From Pseudomonas taiwanensis (lineage in GTDB: Bacteria > Pseudomonadota > Gammaproteobacteria > Pseudomonadales > Pseudomonadaceae): a stretch of 64,000 nucleotides of DNA. A program made the position numbers and the translations under genes. The stretch covers positions 62,001 to 126,000 of the forward strand of contig NZ_QJRF01000066.1 in NCBI RefSeq assembly GCF_013393345.1, written 5' to 3'. Within the stretch, counting starts at the first letter, position 1. Each line of letters starts with the position of its first letter. Shown here one piece after another: positions 16,071 through 25,237 of the stretch. Under the pieces are notes generated by a model. It was not told the origin of the DNA. It did no database searches and saw only the letters and a program-made list of their open reading frames with translations.

Positions 16071-17390
16071 ATGACAAAAATCACGTCTTTACCTGCCGAC
16101 GACAAGAGCTGTGGCTGGTACCACCTCAGTAAACCTCGTCAGCCAAGGCCTGGCCATTTCGGCAAGAGCTCCGCACGTTGGGTTGTAGTGGGAGCGGGAT
16201 TCACCGGGCTTGCCGCCGCCCGGCAACTGGCGCTCAACTTCCCCAATGAAGAAATCATTCTTGTCGAAGCTCAGGAAGTCGGATTCGGCACCTCAGGCCG
16301 CAATGCCGGTTTTGCCATAGATCTCCCTCACGATATAGGGGCCGAGGATTACATCGGTGATATCGACACCGCCAAAATCAGTTTGAAACTGAATCTCACC
16401 GGACAGTCCTTGCTCAAGGACCTGGTTGAGCAGCACAACATTGATTGTCAGATGAAAGCCTGCGGCAAGTACCAGGCGGCCATCGAAGATCGTGGCATTG
16501 CCGTACTGGATGCTTACAGGCGTGGCTTGGACAAGTTGGGTCAGGCCTATGAAATGATCGAGGCCGACGAACTTCCAGCGCATATCGGTACACACTTCTA
16601 CCGTAAAGCCCTGTTCACTCCTGGAACGGTACTGATTCAACCCTCTGCCCTGGTGAAAGGGCTGGCCGACAGCCTCCCGGGGAATGTCAGCCTCTTCGAA
16701 AACACGCCCATCACCGAGGTCGAATACGGCGATAAAGTCGTCCTCACTCACGCCTGTGGCAGCATCACCGCCGATAAGCTCGTCCTCACCAACAACGCCT
16801 TCGGCATGAGCTTCGGCTTTCTCAAGGGCCGCATGCTGCCAATCTTCACTTACGCCAGCATCACTCGCCCGCTCAGCGCCGACGAGCAGGCGCGACTGGG
16901 TGGAAAACCGTTCTGGGGGGTCATTCCCGCCGACCCGTTCGGCACGACAGTTCGGCGTACGCCGGATAACCGCTTGCTGATTCGCAACAGTTTCAGCTTC
17001 AACCCTGATGGGCGTAGCAATAAAAAGTTTATCGACCGGTTCATCAGTCGACACCGTGCGTCATTTGAAAGTCGATTCCCAATGTTGCCCGGAGTTGAAT
17101 TCGAATATACCTGGGGCGGCGCACTGGCTCTGTCGAGAAATCACATGGGGTACTTCGGACAGTTAGCCAACAATGTTTATGGCGCCCTCTGCTGCAACGG
17201 TCTTGGTGTCACCCGAGGGACCGTCACCGGGAAATTGCTGGCTGACTGGCTGGCCGGAAAAAAGAGCGAACTGATTGACTTCTTGCTGAACGCTCCCGGC
17301 CCAAACATGAACCCGCCGGAACCTCTCCTTTCTGTTGGCGTAAACCTGAACCTCAAATGGGGACAGTATCGCGCCGGGAAAGAAAGCTAG
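16071..17390 (+). CDS. FAD-dependent amine oxidoreductase (PuuB/OrdL, DAO family)
   Basis: A 439-residue flavoprotein. The dinucleotide-binding motif WVVVGAGFTGLAAARQLA lies near residues 36-55, ILVEAQEVGFGTSGRNAGFA contains the conserved SGRNAG of the DAO/PuuB group, and ALCCNGLGVTRGTVTGKLLADWL forms the C-terminal FAD-contact helix. Relatives oxidise primary or secondary amines such as gamma-glutamylputrescine, sarcosine or D-amino acids. In this island it could take over after the Rieske step, oxidising a demethylated secondary amine to aldehyde or imine; this is inference from context. Base composition is slightly A/T-richer than the flanks. It starts the plus-strand run oxidase-MFS-DapA-ALDH. 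Confidence 0.88.
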   Translation: MTKITSLPADDKSCGWYHLSKPRQPRPGHFGKSSARWVVVGAGFTGLAAARQLALNFPNEEIILVEAQEVGFGTSGRNAGFAIDLPHDIGAEDYIGDIDTAKISLKLNLTGQSLLKDLVEQHNIDCQMKACGKYQAAIEDRGIAVLDAYRRGLDKLGQAYEMIEADELPAHIGTHFYRKALFTPGTVLIQPSALVKGLADSLPGNVSLFENTPITEVEYGDKVVLTHACGSITADKLVLTNNAFGMSFGFLKGRMLPIFTYASITRPLSADEQARLGGKPFWGVIPADPFGTTVRRTPDNRLLIRNSFSFNPDGRSNKKFIDRFISRHRASFESRFPMLPGVEFEYTWGGALALSRNHMGYFGQLANNVYGALCCNGLGVTRGTVTGKLLADWLAGKKSELIDFLLNAPGPNMNPPEPLLSVGVNLNLKWGQYRAGKES

Positions 17391-17566
17391 GCAGCGACAG
17401 TTTTACCGGGAATATCCAACCCAATCATCAATTGGCATTCAGCCCCGCGATGGCAAGCCACTTTCAATTCAGGCGACTTGGCAATCTCTGGAGCTAATCA
17501 GATATCAGCCTTGAGGATCAGCTCCGCCTGAAGTTACGCAAAAACCATGTAAGCCAGGAGAAAATA

Positions 17567-18895
17567 ATGATAATTCCTAGTACGTCTATCGAAGACGTCC
17601 CCATCAACGGCTTTCATAAGCTGTTGACCCTTCGATCAGGCGGCGGGTCGTTTGTTGACGGCTATGTGCTCAGCATCATCGGCGTTGTCATGGTGCAAGT
17701 CACTTCGGCAATGAGCCTCAGCAGCTTCTGGCAGGGTTTGATTGCCGCCTCGGCGTTGATCGGCATTTTTTTTGGTGGGTTCTTCGGCGGTTGGCTGAGT
17801 GAGCGATTCGGACGCAAGAAAACATTCTTCGTCGGGCCGACCTTGTTCATGATCGCGTCGCTCGCCCAGTACTGGGTTGACTCCGCCCAAGGTTTGTTCG
17901 CCCTGCGCCTTCTCATAGGCGTGGCCGTAGGTATCGAGTATCCGGTCGCCACGGCATTGCTGGTCGAGTTCCTGCCGAAAAAGTATCGCGGCCCGCGGCT
18001 GGCGACGCTGACTATCCTCTGGTTCGCTGGTGCAGCGGCTGCCTATATCGTGGGTGAAATCATCCTGCGGGTCGGTGGCGATGAGGCCTGGCGCCTGGTC
18101 CTGGCCAGCGCTGCGGTGATTGGCGCCCTCCTCTTCCTGCTGCGAATCGGCACTCCCGAGTCGCCCCGCTGGCTGCTCAGCAAAGGTCGCATTGCCGAGG
18201 CTGAGGGCGTCATCAAGCAGGTATACGGGCCCGACTTTTCTCTACTGAATCTCCCCGAGCAGCAGGAACGGAAGAAGCTCTCGTTCTGGAACCTGCTCCA
18301 TTCCGGATACGGCAAACGCATGCTGTTCGTCACCGCCTTCTGGACCTGCTCGGTCATCCCGGTTTTCGCCGTCTACGCCTTCGCCACCACGGTCCTGCAG
18401 GCGCTTAACCTCAAGGGTGACTGGGCTTCCTTTGGCTCAGTGGCGATTACCCTGCTTTTCGTACTGGGTTGCATCATCGCGACCCGCCTGATCAACACCA
18501 TCGGACGTCGCAGCATGCTGATCTACAGCTTCCTGTGGTCCGGCCTCGCACTGCTTGGATTGGGCATCTACCACTCCAGTTCGCAGCTGCTGATTCTGTT
18601 CCTGTTCGGTACGTACGCCTTGTTCATCGGCGGTGCGCAGGTCCTGACCCTGGTCTATCCGAACGAACTCTTCCCCACCGAGATTCGGACCTTCGCCGTC
18701 GGCATCGGGACCTCACTGTCGCGCATTGGCGCTGCGGTAGGCACCTACCTCGTGCCGATCTCCCTGCAGACCTTCGGCATCGCCTCGACCATGTATGCCG
18801 CCGCACTTGTAACGCTGGTCGGACTGCTGTTCGCACTGGCCCTTGCCCCGGAAACCCGCTCGCTCAACCTGCAACAGGCGGCCTCTCTAACGTGA
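17567..18895 (+). CDS. MFS transporter (metabolite:H+ symporter/sugar porter type)
   Basis: A 442-residue carrier with twelve predicted helices. Family motifs are GGWLSERFGRKKTFF in loop 2-3, LRLLIGVAVGIEYPVATALLVEFLPKK, PESPRWLLSKGR after helix 6, and the second-half NTIGRRS and YPNELFPTEIR. These place it in the SP/MHS part of the MFS; the substrate is probably an organic acid or betaine-like molecule. A good site AGGAG lies seven bases before the ATG. It lies between the oxidase and the DapA-like gene on the same strand, 74 bases before the latter, suggesting one operon. Confidence 0.88.
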   Translation: MIIPSTSIEDVPINGFHKLLTLRSGGGSFVDGYVLSIIGVVMVQVTSAMSLSSFWQGLIAASALIGIFFGGFFGGWLSERFGRKKTFFVGPTLFMIASLAQYWVDSAQGLFALRLLIGVAVGIEYPVATALLVEFLPKKYRGPRLATLTILWFAGAAAAYIVGEIILRVGGDEAWRLVLASAAVIGALLFLLRIGTPESPRWLLSKGRIAEAEGVIKQVYGPDFSLLNLPEQQERKKLSFWNLLHSGYGKRMLFVTAFWTCSVIPVFAVYAFATTVLQALNLKGDWASFGSVAITLLFVLGCIIATRLINTIGRRSMLIYSFLWSGLALLGLGIYHSSSQLLILFLFGTYALFIGGAQVLTLVYPNELFPTEIRTFAVGIGTSLSRIGAAVGTYLVPISLQTFGIASTMYAAALVTLVGLLFALALAPETRSLNLQQAASLT

Positions 18896-18969
18896 AAACA
18901 ATGCGCCGATCCCTGGAATGAACCGGGACTCGGTGAACATTCAACATTCAACACCCTGGAGAATGCATC

Positions 18970-19881
18970 GTGAACTTTGACGGTATCTTCACCCCGGCAA
19001 TCACCCCCCTTACAGCGGACGGAAGCATCGATAAGTCGGCCTTCGCCGCAGTGCTGGAACACCTGATCGAATCGAAGGTTCACGGCATCGTCATCGGCGG
19101 TTCCACAGGTGAGTACTACGCCCACACCGCCCAGGAGCGCTTCGACCTCGCCGCGCACGCCAAGGACGTGATCAATGGCCGCCTGCCGCTGGTGGTAGGC
19201 ACCGGCGCCGTCCGCACCGAGGAGTCGATCGCCTACGCCGAAGCGGCCAAGGCCATCAAGGCCGACGCACTGCTGGTTGGCTCGCCGCCCTACGCCCTGC
19301 CGACGCAGAAGGAAATCGCCACCCACGTTCTCGCCGTGGACCGCGCAGCTGGCCTGCCGATCATGCTCTACAACTACCCCGCCCGCATGGGCGTCGGCAT
19401 GGGTGACGAGTTCTTCGCCGAGGTGGCTGACTGCAAGAACATCAAAGCCATCAAGGAAAGCTCGGGTGACACCGCCCGCCTGCATCGCCTGGCCGTGCAA
19501 CACCCCGACATCGCCCTCTCTTGCGGCTGGGATGACCTGGCACTGGAATTCTTCGCCTGGGGCGCACGCAGCTGGGTCTGCGCCGGCTCCAACTTCATTC
19601 CCCGTGAACACGTAGCCCTGTACGAGGCCTGCGTGATCGAGAAGGACTTCGACAAGGGCCGCCGCATCATGGCCGAACTGATGCCGCTGATGGACTTCCT
19701 CGAGAGCGGCAAATTCGTGCAGTCCATCAAGCACGGCTGCGAGCTGATCGGTCTGCGCGCCGGTGGCGTGCGCGCGCCCATGCAGCCGCTCGAAAGCGAG
19801 GAGAAACAAGCGCTGCAAGAGGTTCTCAGTGTTCTCAAGCGCAACATCGCGAAAATCACCGAGGGTTCCAACAATGGCTGA
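18970..19881 (+). CDS. DapA/NanA-family class I aldolase-type lyase
   Basis: A 303-residue TIM-barrel enzyme of the dihydrodipicolinate synthase family. GGSTGE (43-48), Tyr134 in LYNYPARMG and the Schiff-base Lys162 in IKAIKESSGD are present, so it should be active on a 2-oxo-acid or imine substrate. True DapA has the signature GTTGE and normally lies elsewhere. Catabolic relatives include the pyrroline-hydroxycarboxylate deaminase of hydroxyproline degradation and ketodeoxy-sugar-acid lyases. The start is GTG 18970, because the nearby ATG at 18963 is out of frame. It overlaps the aldehyde dehydrogenase start by eight bases, so the two are translationally coupled and likely share a pathway. 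Confidence 0.88.
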   Translation: MNFDGIFTPAITPLTADGSIDKSAFAAVLEHLIESKVHGIVIGGSTGEYYAHTAQERFDLAAHAKDVINGRLPLVVGTGAVRTEESIAYAEAAKAIKADALLVGSPPYALPTQKEIATHVLAVDRAAGLPIMLYNYPARMGVGMGDEFFAEVADCKNIKAIKESSGDTARLHRLAVQHPDIALSCGWDDLALEFFAWGARSWVCAGSNFIPREHVALYEACVIEKDFDKGRRIMAELMPLMDFLESGKFVQSIKHGCELIGLRAGGVRAPMQPLESEEKQALQEVLSVLKRNIAKITEGSNNG

Positions 19882-21367
19882 ATTGCTGAGCAAGGCACAG
19901 TACGCGGAAATCGCCGCCAAAGTGGAATTCCGTACCCAGGCGTTTATCGACGGTAAGTTCCGCAAGGCGCTGTCAGGCCGTACCTTTGTCACCACCAACC
20001 CGGCCACCGGCGAGGTACTGGCCGAGATCGCCGCTTGCGACGTGCAGGATGTCGATGTGGCCGTGGCCGCCGCCAAGCAGGCTTTCGAGGACGGCCGCTG
20101 GTCGAAACTGCAGCCCGGCGAGCGCAAGCACATCCTGCTCAGGTTCGCCCAACTGCTGGAAGACAACGCCCATGAACTGGCGGTGCTCGAATCGCTGGAC
20201 AGCGGCAAGCCGGTCAGCGAGTGCCAGAACGTCGACGTGCCGGAAACCATCCACACCATCCGCTGGCACGCTGAGCTGATCGACAAGATCTACGACTGCA
20301 CCGCCCCGACCGGCAACGCGGCCGTGACCATGGTGGTGCGCGAAGCAATCGGCGTGGTCGGCCTGGTGCTGCCGTGGAACTTCCCGCTGCTGATGCTCGC
20401 CTGGAAGATCGCCCCGTCGCTGGCAGCCGGTTGCTCGATCGTGGTCAAGCCGGCCAAGGAAACCACCCTGAGCGCCCTGCGTGTGGCGGAGCTGGCCTAT
20501 GAGGCGGGTATTCCTGCGGGCGTGTTCAACCTCGTCCCGGGTGGTGGGCGTGAAGTGGGCGAGGCCATTGGCCGCCACATGGACATCCCCATGGTCAGCT
20601 TCACCGGCTCCACCGACACCGGCCGCCTGTTCCTGAAGTACGCCGCCGAGTCCAACCTCAAGCGCATCGTTCTGGAACTCGGTGGCAAGAATCCGGCGGT
20701 GGTCATGAACGACTGCGAGAACCTGGACGAAGTCGCCCAGTTCGTGACCGCCGGTGCGTTCTGGAACATGGGCGAGAACTGCTCGGCGTCCTCGCGCCTG
20801 ATCGTCCACAAGGACGTCAAGGACGCGCTGCTGTCGCTGATCGTCAAGCACCTCAAGGACTGGAAACTCGGCGACCCGCTGGACCCGGACAATCGCCTGG
20901 GCGCTATGGTCAGCAAGTCGCACTTCGAGAAGGTTCGCTCCTACCTGGCATACGCCACCGAGCAGAAACTCAATGTGGTGCAGGGTGGCGAGACCGATTC
21001 GGGCGTGTTCGTGCAGCCGACCATCATCGACGGCGTGTCTCGCGACAGCCGCCTGTTCATCGAGGAGATCTTTGGCCCGGTACTGAGCGTCACCAGCTTC
21101 TCGACCATCGATGAGGCGATCGAGTTGGCCAACGATACCGTCTACGGCCTGGCCGCTTCGGCCTACACCGGCAGCCTGCGCAATGCCCTGCGCCTGTCGA
21201 GGGAGATCCGTGCCGGCGTGGTCACCGTCAATTGTTTCGGTGAAGGCGATGCCTCGACCCCATTCGGCGGTTACAAGGAGTCCGGTTTCGGCGGTCGCGA
21301 CAAGTCGATCTGGGCCCATGACCAGTACACCGAACTGAAAACGATCTGGATCAACGCGGCTGAGTAA
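19874..21367 (+). CDS. NAD(P)-dependent aldehyde dehydrogenase (PuuC/KauB-like)
   Basis: A 497-residue ALDH with catalytic Cys303 (GENCSASSR), general base Glu268 (VLELGGKNP), LPWNFPLLMLAWK and the cofactor-binding SFTGSTDTGRL. The sequence is closest to the group that oxidises gamma-glutamyl-gamma-aminobutyraldehyde and 4-guanidinobutyraldehyde (PuuC, KauB), so an amino-aldehyde is the likely substrate. The ATG at 19874 overlaps the DapA-like gene and gives a normal family length; an upstream open frame lies within that gene. It is the last gene of the run and is followed by a terminator. Confidence 0.93.
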   Translation: MAELLSKAQYAEIAAKVEFRTQAFIDGKFRKALSGRTFVTTNPATGEVLAEIAACDVQDVDVAVAAAKQAFEDGRWSKLQPGERKHILLRFAQLLEDNAHELAVLESLDSGKPVSECQNVDVPETIHTIRWHAELIDKIYDCTAPTGNAAVTMVVREAIGVVGLVLPWNFPLLMLAWKIAPSLAAGCSIVVKPAKETTLSALRVAELAYEAGIPAGVFNLVPGGGREVGEAIGRHMDIPMVSFTGSTDTGRLFLKYAAESNLKRIVLELGGKNPAVVMNDCENLDEVAQFVTAGAFWNMGENCSASSRLIVHKDVKDALLSLIVKHLKDWKLGDPLDPDNRLGAMVSKSHFEKVRSYLAYATEQKLNVVQGGETDSGVFVQPTIIDGVSRDSRLFIEEIFGPVLSVTSFSTIDEAIELANDTVYGLAASAYTGSLRNALRLSREIRAGVVTVNCFGEGDASTPFGGYKESGFGGRDKSIWAHDQYTELKTIWINAAE

Positions 21368-21381
21368 CGGCGCGTCGATTG

Positions 21382-21430
21382 CCCTGATTCGCCACCGCCT
21401 TCTGCGCGGTGGTCGAGTCGGGGATTTTTT
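21382..21430 (+). terminator. Rho-independent terminator after the aldehyde dehydrogenase
   Basis: A long imperfect stem with the CCACCGC/GCGGTGG core is followed by TTTTTT. The remaining 260 bases to the permease start hold no gene that I can support; one CGCCGC/GCGGCG hairpin at 21608-21627 is visible. Confidence 0.8.
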
Positions 21431-21694
21431 GCATGACCGCACCCAAGCAGCCAATCGCTCATGGACGAGCGCCACCCATGCCGCGCGTACACAAATCGAT
21501 GTCGTTTTTCCTCAACGCGGTGGCGAGTAGGACCAACCGATCTCCGCTCCACGTGGACTATGTTGGCCTCGCGTGATGCTTGCCAGAAATGAGTGTCAGC
21601 GCTGGTGCGCCGCCGAGTCGAGCGGCGAAATGAGTTACCAGCGATCTGGTGGCAGCCTCGCGTCTCCATAACAAGTCCAAGAGAAGAGATCAGA

Positions 21695-23104
21695 ATGACT
21701 ATCACCCGAGCGGAAAGCGCAAGCAGCGAGCTGGCGCAAGGCTTCAAGCCTCGCCACATAACCATGCTCTCCATCGCCGGCATCATCGGCGCGGGATTGT
21801 TCGTTGGCTCAGGCCATGCCATCGCATCTGCCGGCCCTGCCGCAATCGTGGCCTATGCATTGGCCGGGGCCCTTGTCGTGCTGGTCATGCGCATGCTGGG
21901 AGAAATGGCCGTAGCCAGCCCCGATACGGGTTCGTTCTCCACCTATGCCGACCGGGCCATCGGCCGATGGGCCGGCTTCACCATCGGCTGGCTGTACTGG
22001 TGGTTCTGGGTCCTGGTCATTCCCATTGAAGCGATCGCCGCAGGCGTTGTGCTGAACAACTGGTTTCCCCAGGTCGAGACCTGGTTCTTCGCACTTGGCG
22101 TGACCGTGCTGCTCACCGCGACAAACCTCTTCAGCGTGGCGAAGTACGGCGAGTTCGAATTCTGGTTCGCGATGCTCAAGATCATCGCGATCGTGGCCTT
22201 CATCGCGCTGGGTGCCAGTGCTCTTCTCGGAATCCTGCCTGATCGTGAGGTAAGCGGCCTGCAGCGCCTGACGCTGGAGCACGGTGGGTTCATGCCCAAT
22301 GGCTGGACCGCAATCATCGGTGCCCTGCTGACGACGATGTTCAGCTACATGGGTACCGAGGCAGTGACCATTGCGGCGTCCGAATCGAGCGACCCTGCCA
22401 GGAACATCGCCAAGGCTACCCGCTCCGTGATCTGGCGAATCAGTGTTTTCTATCTCCTGTCGATCTTCGTCATCATCTCAGTCGTGCCGTGGAATGACCC
22501 GCTGCTGCCGGTCCAGGGTTCCTACCAGCGCGCGCTGGAAATCATGAACATCCCCTACGCCAAGTTCCTGGTCGACATGGTGGTGCTGGTGGCAGTCGCC
22601 AGTTGCCTGAACTCGTCGATCTACATTTCCTCCCGCATGATCTTCTCGCTCGGCAAGCGTTCCGATGCGCCCGCTTTCATCCAGCGGACTTCCGCAGCAG
22701 GCGTACCCCGCGCCGCCGTCATCGCCAGCACCCTCATCGGTATGCTGACGACCGCCTTGAACTTCTTCGCACCCGCTCAAGTCTTTGCGTTCCTGCTGGC
22801 CAGCTCCGGCTCCATCGCCCTGCTGGTCTATCTGGTGATCGCGTTTTCCCAACTGCGCATGCGTTCGATGCTGCAGAAGCAGAATGCAGAAATCGCCTTC
22901 AAGATGTGGCTGTTCCCCTGGCTGACCTGGGCGGTCATCGCCTTCATCGTCTTCGCCCTGGGCGTGATGTTCGTCATGCCTCAGCACCGCCTCGAAGTGA
23001 CTTCGACCCTGGGCCTGGCGGTCATGATCATGCTGATCGGCATCACCACCAAACGACAGCACCACCAACCCGAGCGGGTCGGCGCAGTAGGAAAAACCGC
23101 CTGA
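21695..23104 (+). CDS. amino-acid permease, APC family (GabP-like)
   Basis: A 469-residue permease with twelve predicted helices. The N-terminal motif GFKPRHITMLSIAGIIGAGLFVGSG and MRMLGEMAVASPDTGSFSTYADRAIGRWAGFTIGWLYWWFW are hallmarks of the GABA/proline/aromatic APC subgroup, and the closest remembered pattern is GabP. It would import a gamma-amino acid or a related compound, which agrees with the PuuC-like dehydrogenase. ATG 21695, preceded by AGAGAAGAGA, is used; the longer frame adds 34 Arg-rich residues without family support. It has its own promoter region and a terminator after it. Confidence 0.9.
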   Translation: MTITRAESASSELAQGFKPRHITMLSIAGIIGAGLFVGSGHAIASAGPAAIVAYALAGALVVLVMRMLGEMAVASPDTGSFSTYADRAIGRWAGFTIGWLYWWFWVLVIPIEAIAAGVVLNNWFPQVETWFFALGVTVLLTATNLFSVAKYGEFEFWFAMLKIIAIVAFIALGASALLGILPDREVSGLQRLTLEHGGFMPNGWTAIIGALLTTMFSYMGTEAVTIAASESSDPARNIAKATRSVIWRISVFYLLSIFVIISVVPWNDPLLPVQGSYQRALEIMNIPYAKFLVDMVVLVAVASCLNSSIYISSRMIFSLGKRSDAPAFIQRTSAAGVPRAAVIASTLIGMLTTALNFFAPAQVFAFLLASSGSIALLVYLVIAFSQLRMRSMLQKQNAEIAFKMWLFPWLTWAVIAFIVFALGVMFVMPQHRLEVTSTLGLAVMIMLIGITTKRQHHQPERVGAVGKTA

Positions 23105-23153
23105 TCTGAACCACTACACACCGGGGTACATCCACTCCGGGTCGGACTCGAAG

Positions 23154-23180
23154 CGCCCAGGCGATAACGCCTGGGCGTTT
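23154..23180 (+). terminator. Rho-independent terminator after the permease
   Basis: The 10-base arms CGCCCAGGCG/CGCCTGGGCG around ATAA are followed by TTTCCTG. The stem is strong and the T-run short. Confidence 0.75.
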
Positions 23181-23268
23181 CCTGCTTCCGGGCTTGTGCC
23201 CGGCCAGATGATGCGGGCCAGCCCAGATGCTGAAGAGTCGAACCAGTTGAAATTGAACGAGGAAGAGA

Positions 23269-24297
23269 TTGAGAGAGCGGAGGTTTTTTAGCGACGGTTT
23301 GCAGGGACGGAACCTCCGGTTTGTGGGTGAACACAAGGATGAGCAGTTACCTCAAGCTCGAGTGGGCTTCGTCCTGCTCGAGCATTTTTCTCTCCCGGCC
23401 TTCACGCAAGCGCTCGACACCCTGGTGACCGCCAACCTGATTCGCGCAGGTGCGTTCTCCACCAAAACCTTCACGCTGGATGGCACGTCAGTAGCCAGCG
23501 ACCTCGATCTGGTGATTTCGCCGAGTTCGCCACTTCACGGCGAGCTCTTGCGCGAACTCGATCTGCTTGTTGTGTGTGGGGGGCTTCGGACAACGCTATG
23601 TGCTTCGCCGCAGCTGACACACGTGCTGCACGTGGCAAAGGACCGGGGCGTCGCCCTCGCCGGCCTCTGGAATGGCGCATGGTTCCTGGGGCAGGCCGGG
23701 TTGCTCGATGGCTACAAGTGTGCGGTGCATCCGGAAAATCGGGCCGCTCTCGCTGAGCTGGCCAAGAGCAGCCAAGTGACGTGCGAGAGCTTTGTCGTGG
23801 ATCGCGACCGGCTGACCGCCGCGAGTCCGACGGGTGCCTTCCACATGGTCTTGAAATGGATCGACCTCCTGCATGGCCGCGGGCTGGTCGACGCTATTGT
23901 CGATATCCTGGCGTTCGAGGAATCACGCTATCGACGCGTCCATCCGTCTCTGCACGAGAAGATGAGCGAACCGGTCCGCGACGCGATTACCCTGATGAGC
24001 GCGAACATCGAGGAGCCGCTTACCCAGGACCAGCTCGCGCGCTATGTCGGCCGCTCCAAGCGGCAAATGGAGCGACTCTTCCAGCAGCAACTCGGAACCA
24101 CGCCGGTTCGCTTCTATCTGGAGTTGCGTATTACCGAGAGCCGCCGCCTGCTCCAATACTCAGACCTACCCATTGCGGAGGTCAGCGTTGCCTGCGGCTT
24201 CGCCTCCGCCAGTCATTTCAGCAAGTGCTACGCCGCGTTTTATGGTTACTCCCCGTCCAGGGAAGTTCGACACGGCCATGTGAAATCCACGAAATAG
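23269..24297 (+). CDS. GATase1-AraC family transcriptional regulator, third member
   Basis: A 342-residue regulator with the same build as the two at 4930-7240: a DJ-1-like sensor half (LLVVCGGLRTTL, LAGLWNGAWFLGQAGLLDG) without the nucleophile Cys, and an AraC HTH half (QLARYVGRSKRQMERLF, EVSVACGFASASHFSKCY). It is clearly more diverged than those two are from each other. The start is TTG 23269, with AGGA five bases upstream; no in-frame ATG gives the whole sensor domain. It closes the island on the permease side and probably controls the permease and/or the plus-strand operon. Confidence 0.87.
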   Translation: MRERRFFSDGLQGRNLRFVGEHKDEQLPQARVGFVLLEHFSLPAFTQALDTLVTANLIRAGAFSTKTFTLDGTSVASDLDLVISPSSPLHGELLRELDLLVVCGGLRTTLCASPQLTHVLHVAKDRGVALAGLWNGAWFLGQAGLLDGYKCAVHPENRAALAELAKSSQVTCESFVVDRDRLTAASPTGAFHMVLKWIDLLHGRGLVDAIVDILAFEESRYRRVHPSLHEKMSEPVRDAITLMSANIEEPLTQDQLARYVGRSKRQMERLFQQQLGTTPVRFYLELRITESRRLLQYSDLPIAEVSVACGFASASHFSKCYAAFYGYSPSREVRHGHVKSTK

Positions 24298-24318
24298 CAG
24301 GCGCGAGGGCCTCGCGGG

Positions 24319-25233
24319 TCAGGCGATCACCCGCTCCCGCAACCTGGCCAGCATGCCGAGGATGCTGCCGACACGCTGGTTTTCGCCGGCCTCCTTCGGC
24401 ACCTCGGCCACACGCGGGACCAGGTCAAGGGGTTGGGAACGCCAGAGAAAAGCCTGTTCGGCTGCAGCCTTCAGGCCCTTCTCGAACAACCCCCGACGAA
24501 TCGGCTTGGGCAGGTAGCGGAAGATCTGCGCTTCGTTGATCAGCTTCAGCAGCGCCTGGGTATCGCGGAATGGTGTCACCACCAGGCTGAGCAGGCGCGG
24601 ATGGGCCTGGGCCAGGGATTTCAGCAGCGGCGCCATGTCCTCGCCGCCGAGCTTGAGGTCGCTGACGAGCAGGTCCACGGGTTCCAGGTTCAGCGTCACC
24701 AGCGCTTCGCTCAAGTTGTGGGCGCGTATCAACCGATGGCCGCCGGCCTGGCAGAAGGCTTCGACGCAATGCAGCGTTTCCGGGTCGTCGTCGAGCAGTA
24801 GCAGGTTCAGCGGTGCGGCCAGGTCGCTGGTGGCGGCGGTGACCGGCGCACTGGCCTGGCGCTCGGCGATTTCCGCTGCCTGGCGCAAGGTGAAGGCCAT
24901 TTCCTGCGGGTCCCAGGGCTTGGTCAGGTAGCGGAAGATGCCGCCGTTGTTCAGGGCCTCCACCGCAGCGTCCAGGTCCGAATAACCGGTAAGCAGGATG
25001 CGCAGACACTCCGGGGCGACTTCTCGCGAGCGGGCCAGCAGTTCAGCGCCGCTCATGCGTGGCATGCGCTGGTCGCTGACGATGATCTGCACCGACTCTT
25101 CCTTCAGGCGCTCCAATGCCCGCAGCGGATCGCTCTCGGTGATCACCTCGTACTGGCGACGGAACTGCAGCGCCAGGCTGCGCAGGATGCGCTCCTCGTC
25201 ATCGACGAAGAGGATGCGGACAGGTGAGGTCAT
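24319..25233 (-). CDS. response regulator with two receiver domains and no output domain
   Basis: A 304-residue protein. REC1 (about 5-120) has ILFVDDEE, phospho-acceptor Asp in IIVSDQRMP and the Lys in YLTKPW. REC2 (about 138-255) has LLLLDDDP, Asp in LLVSDLKLGGED and the Lys in YLPKPI, so both look functional. The last 50 residues are helical and have no DNA-binding or GGDEF/HD-GYP signature. REC1 resembles the receivers of RpfG-type HD-GYP regulators. The start is ATG 25233, four bases after the kinase stop; a GTG at 25245 would overlap it. It acts with the kinase encoded just upstream, perhaps as a phospho-sink or through protein contacts. Confidence 0.88.
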   Translation of the reverse strand: MTSPVRILFVDDEERILRSLALQFRRQYEVITESDPLRALERLKEESVQIIVSDQRMPRMSGAELLARSREVAPECLRILLTGYSDLDAAVEALNNGGIFRYLTKPWDPQEMAFTLRQAAEIAERQASAPVTAATSDLAAPLNLLLLDDDPETLHCVEAFCQAGGHRLIRAHNLSEALVTLNLEPVDLLVSDLKLGGEDMAPLLKSLAQAHPRLLSLVVTPFRDTQALLKLINEAQIFRYLPKPIRRGLFEKGLKAAAEQAFLWRSQPLDLVPRVAEVPKEAGENQRVGSILGMLARLRERVIA

Positions 25234-25237
25234 GGGC

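Noticed and set aside
19973-21475. 500-codon minus-strand frame over the aldehyde dehydrogenase
   Set aside because: It is an antisense shadow with an unlikely composition. The plus-strand enzyme has all catalytic residues.
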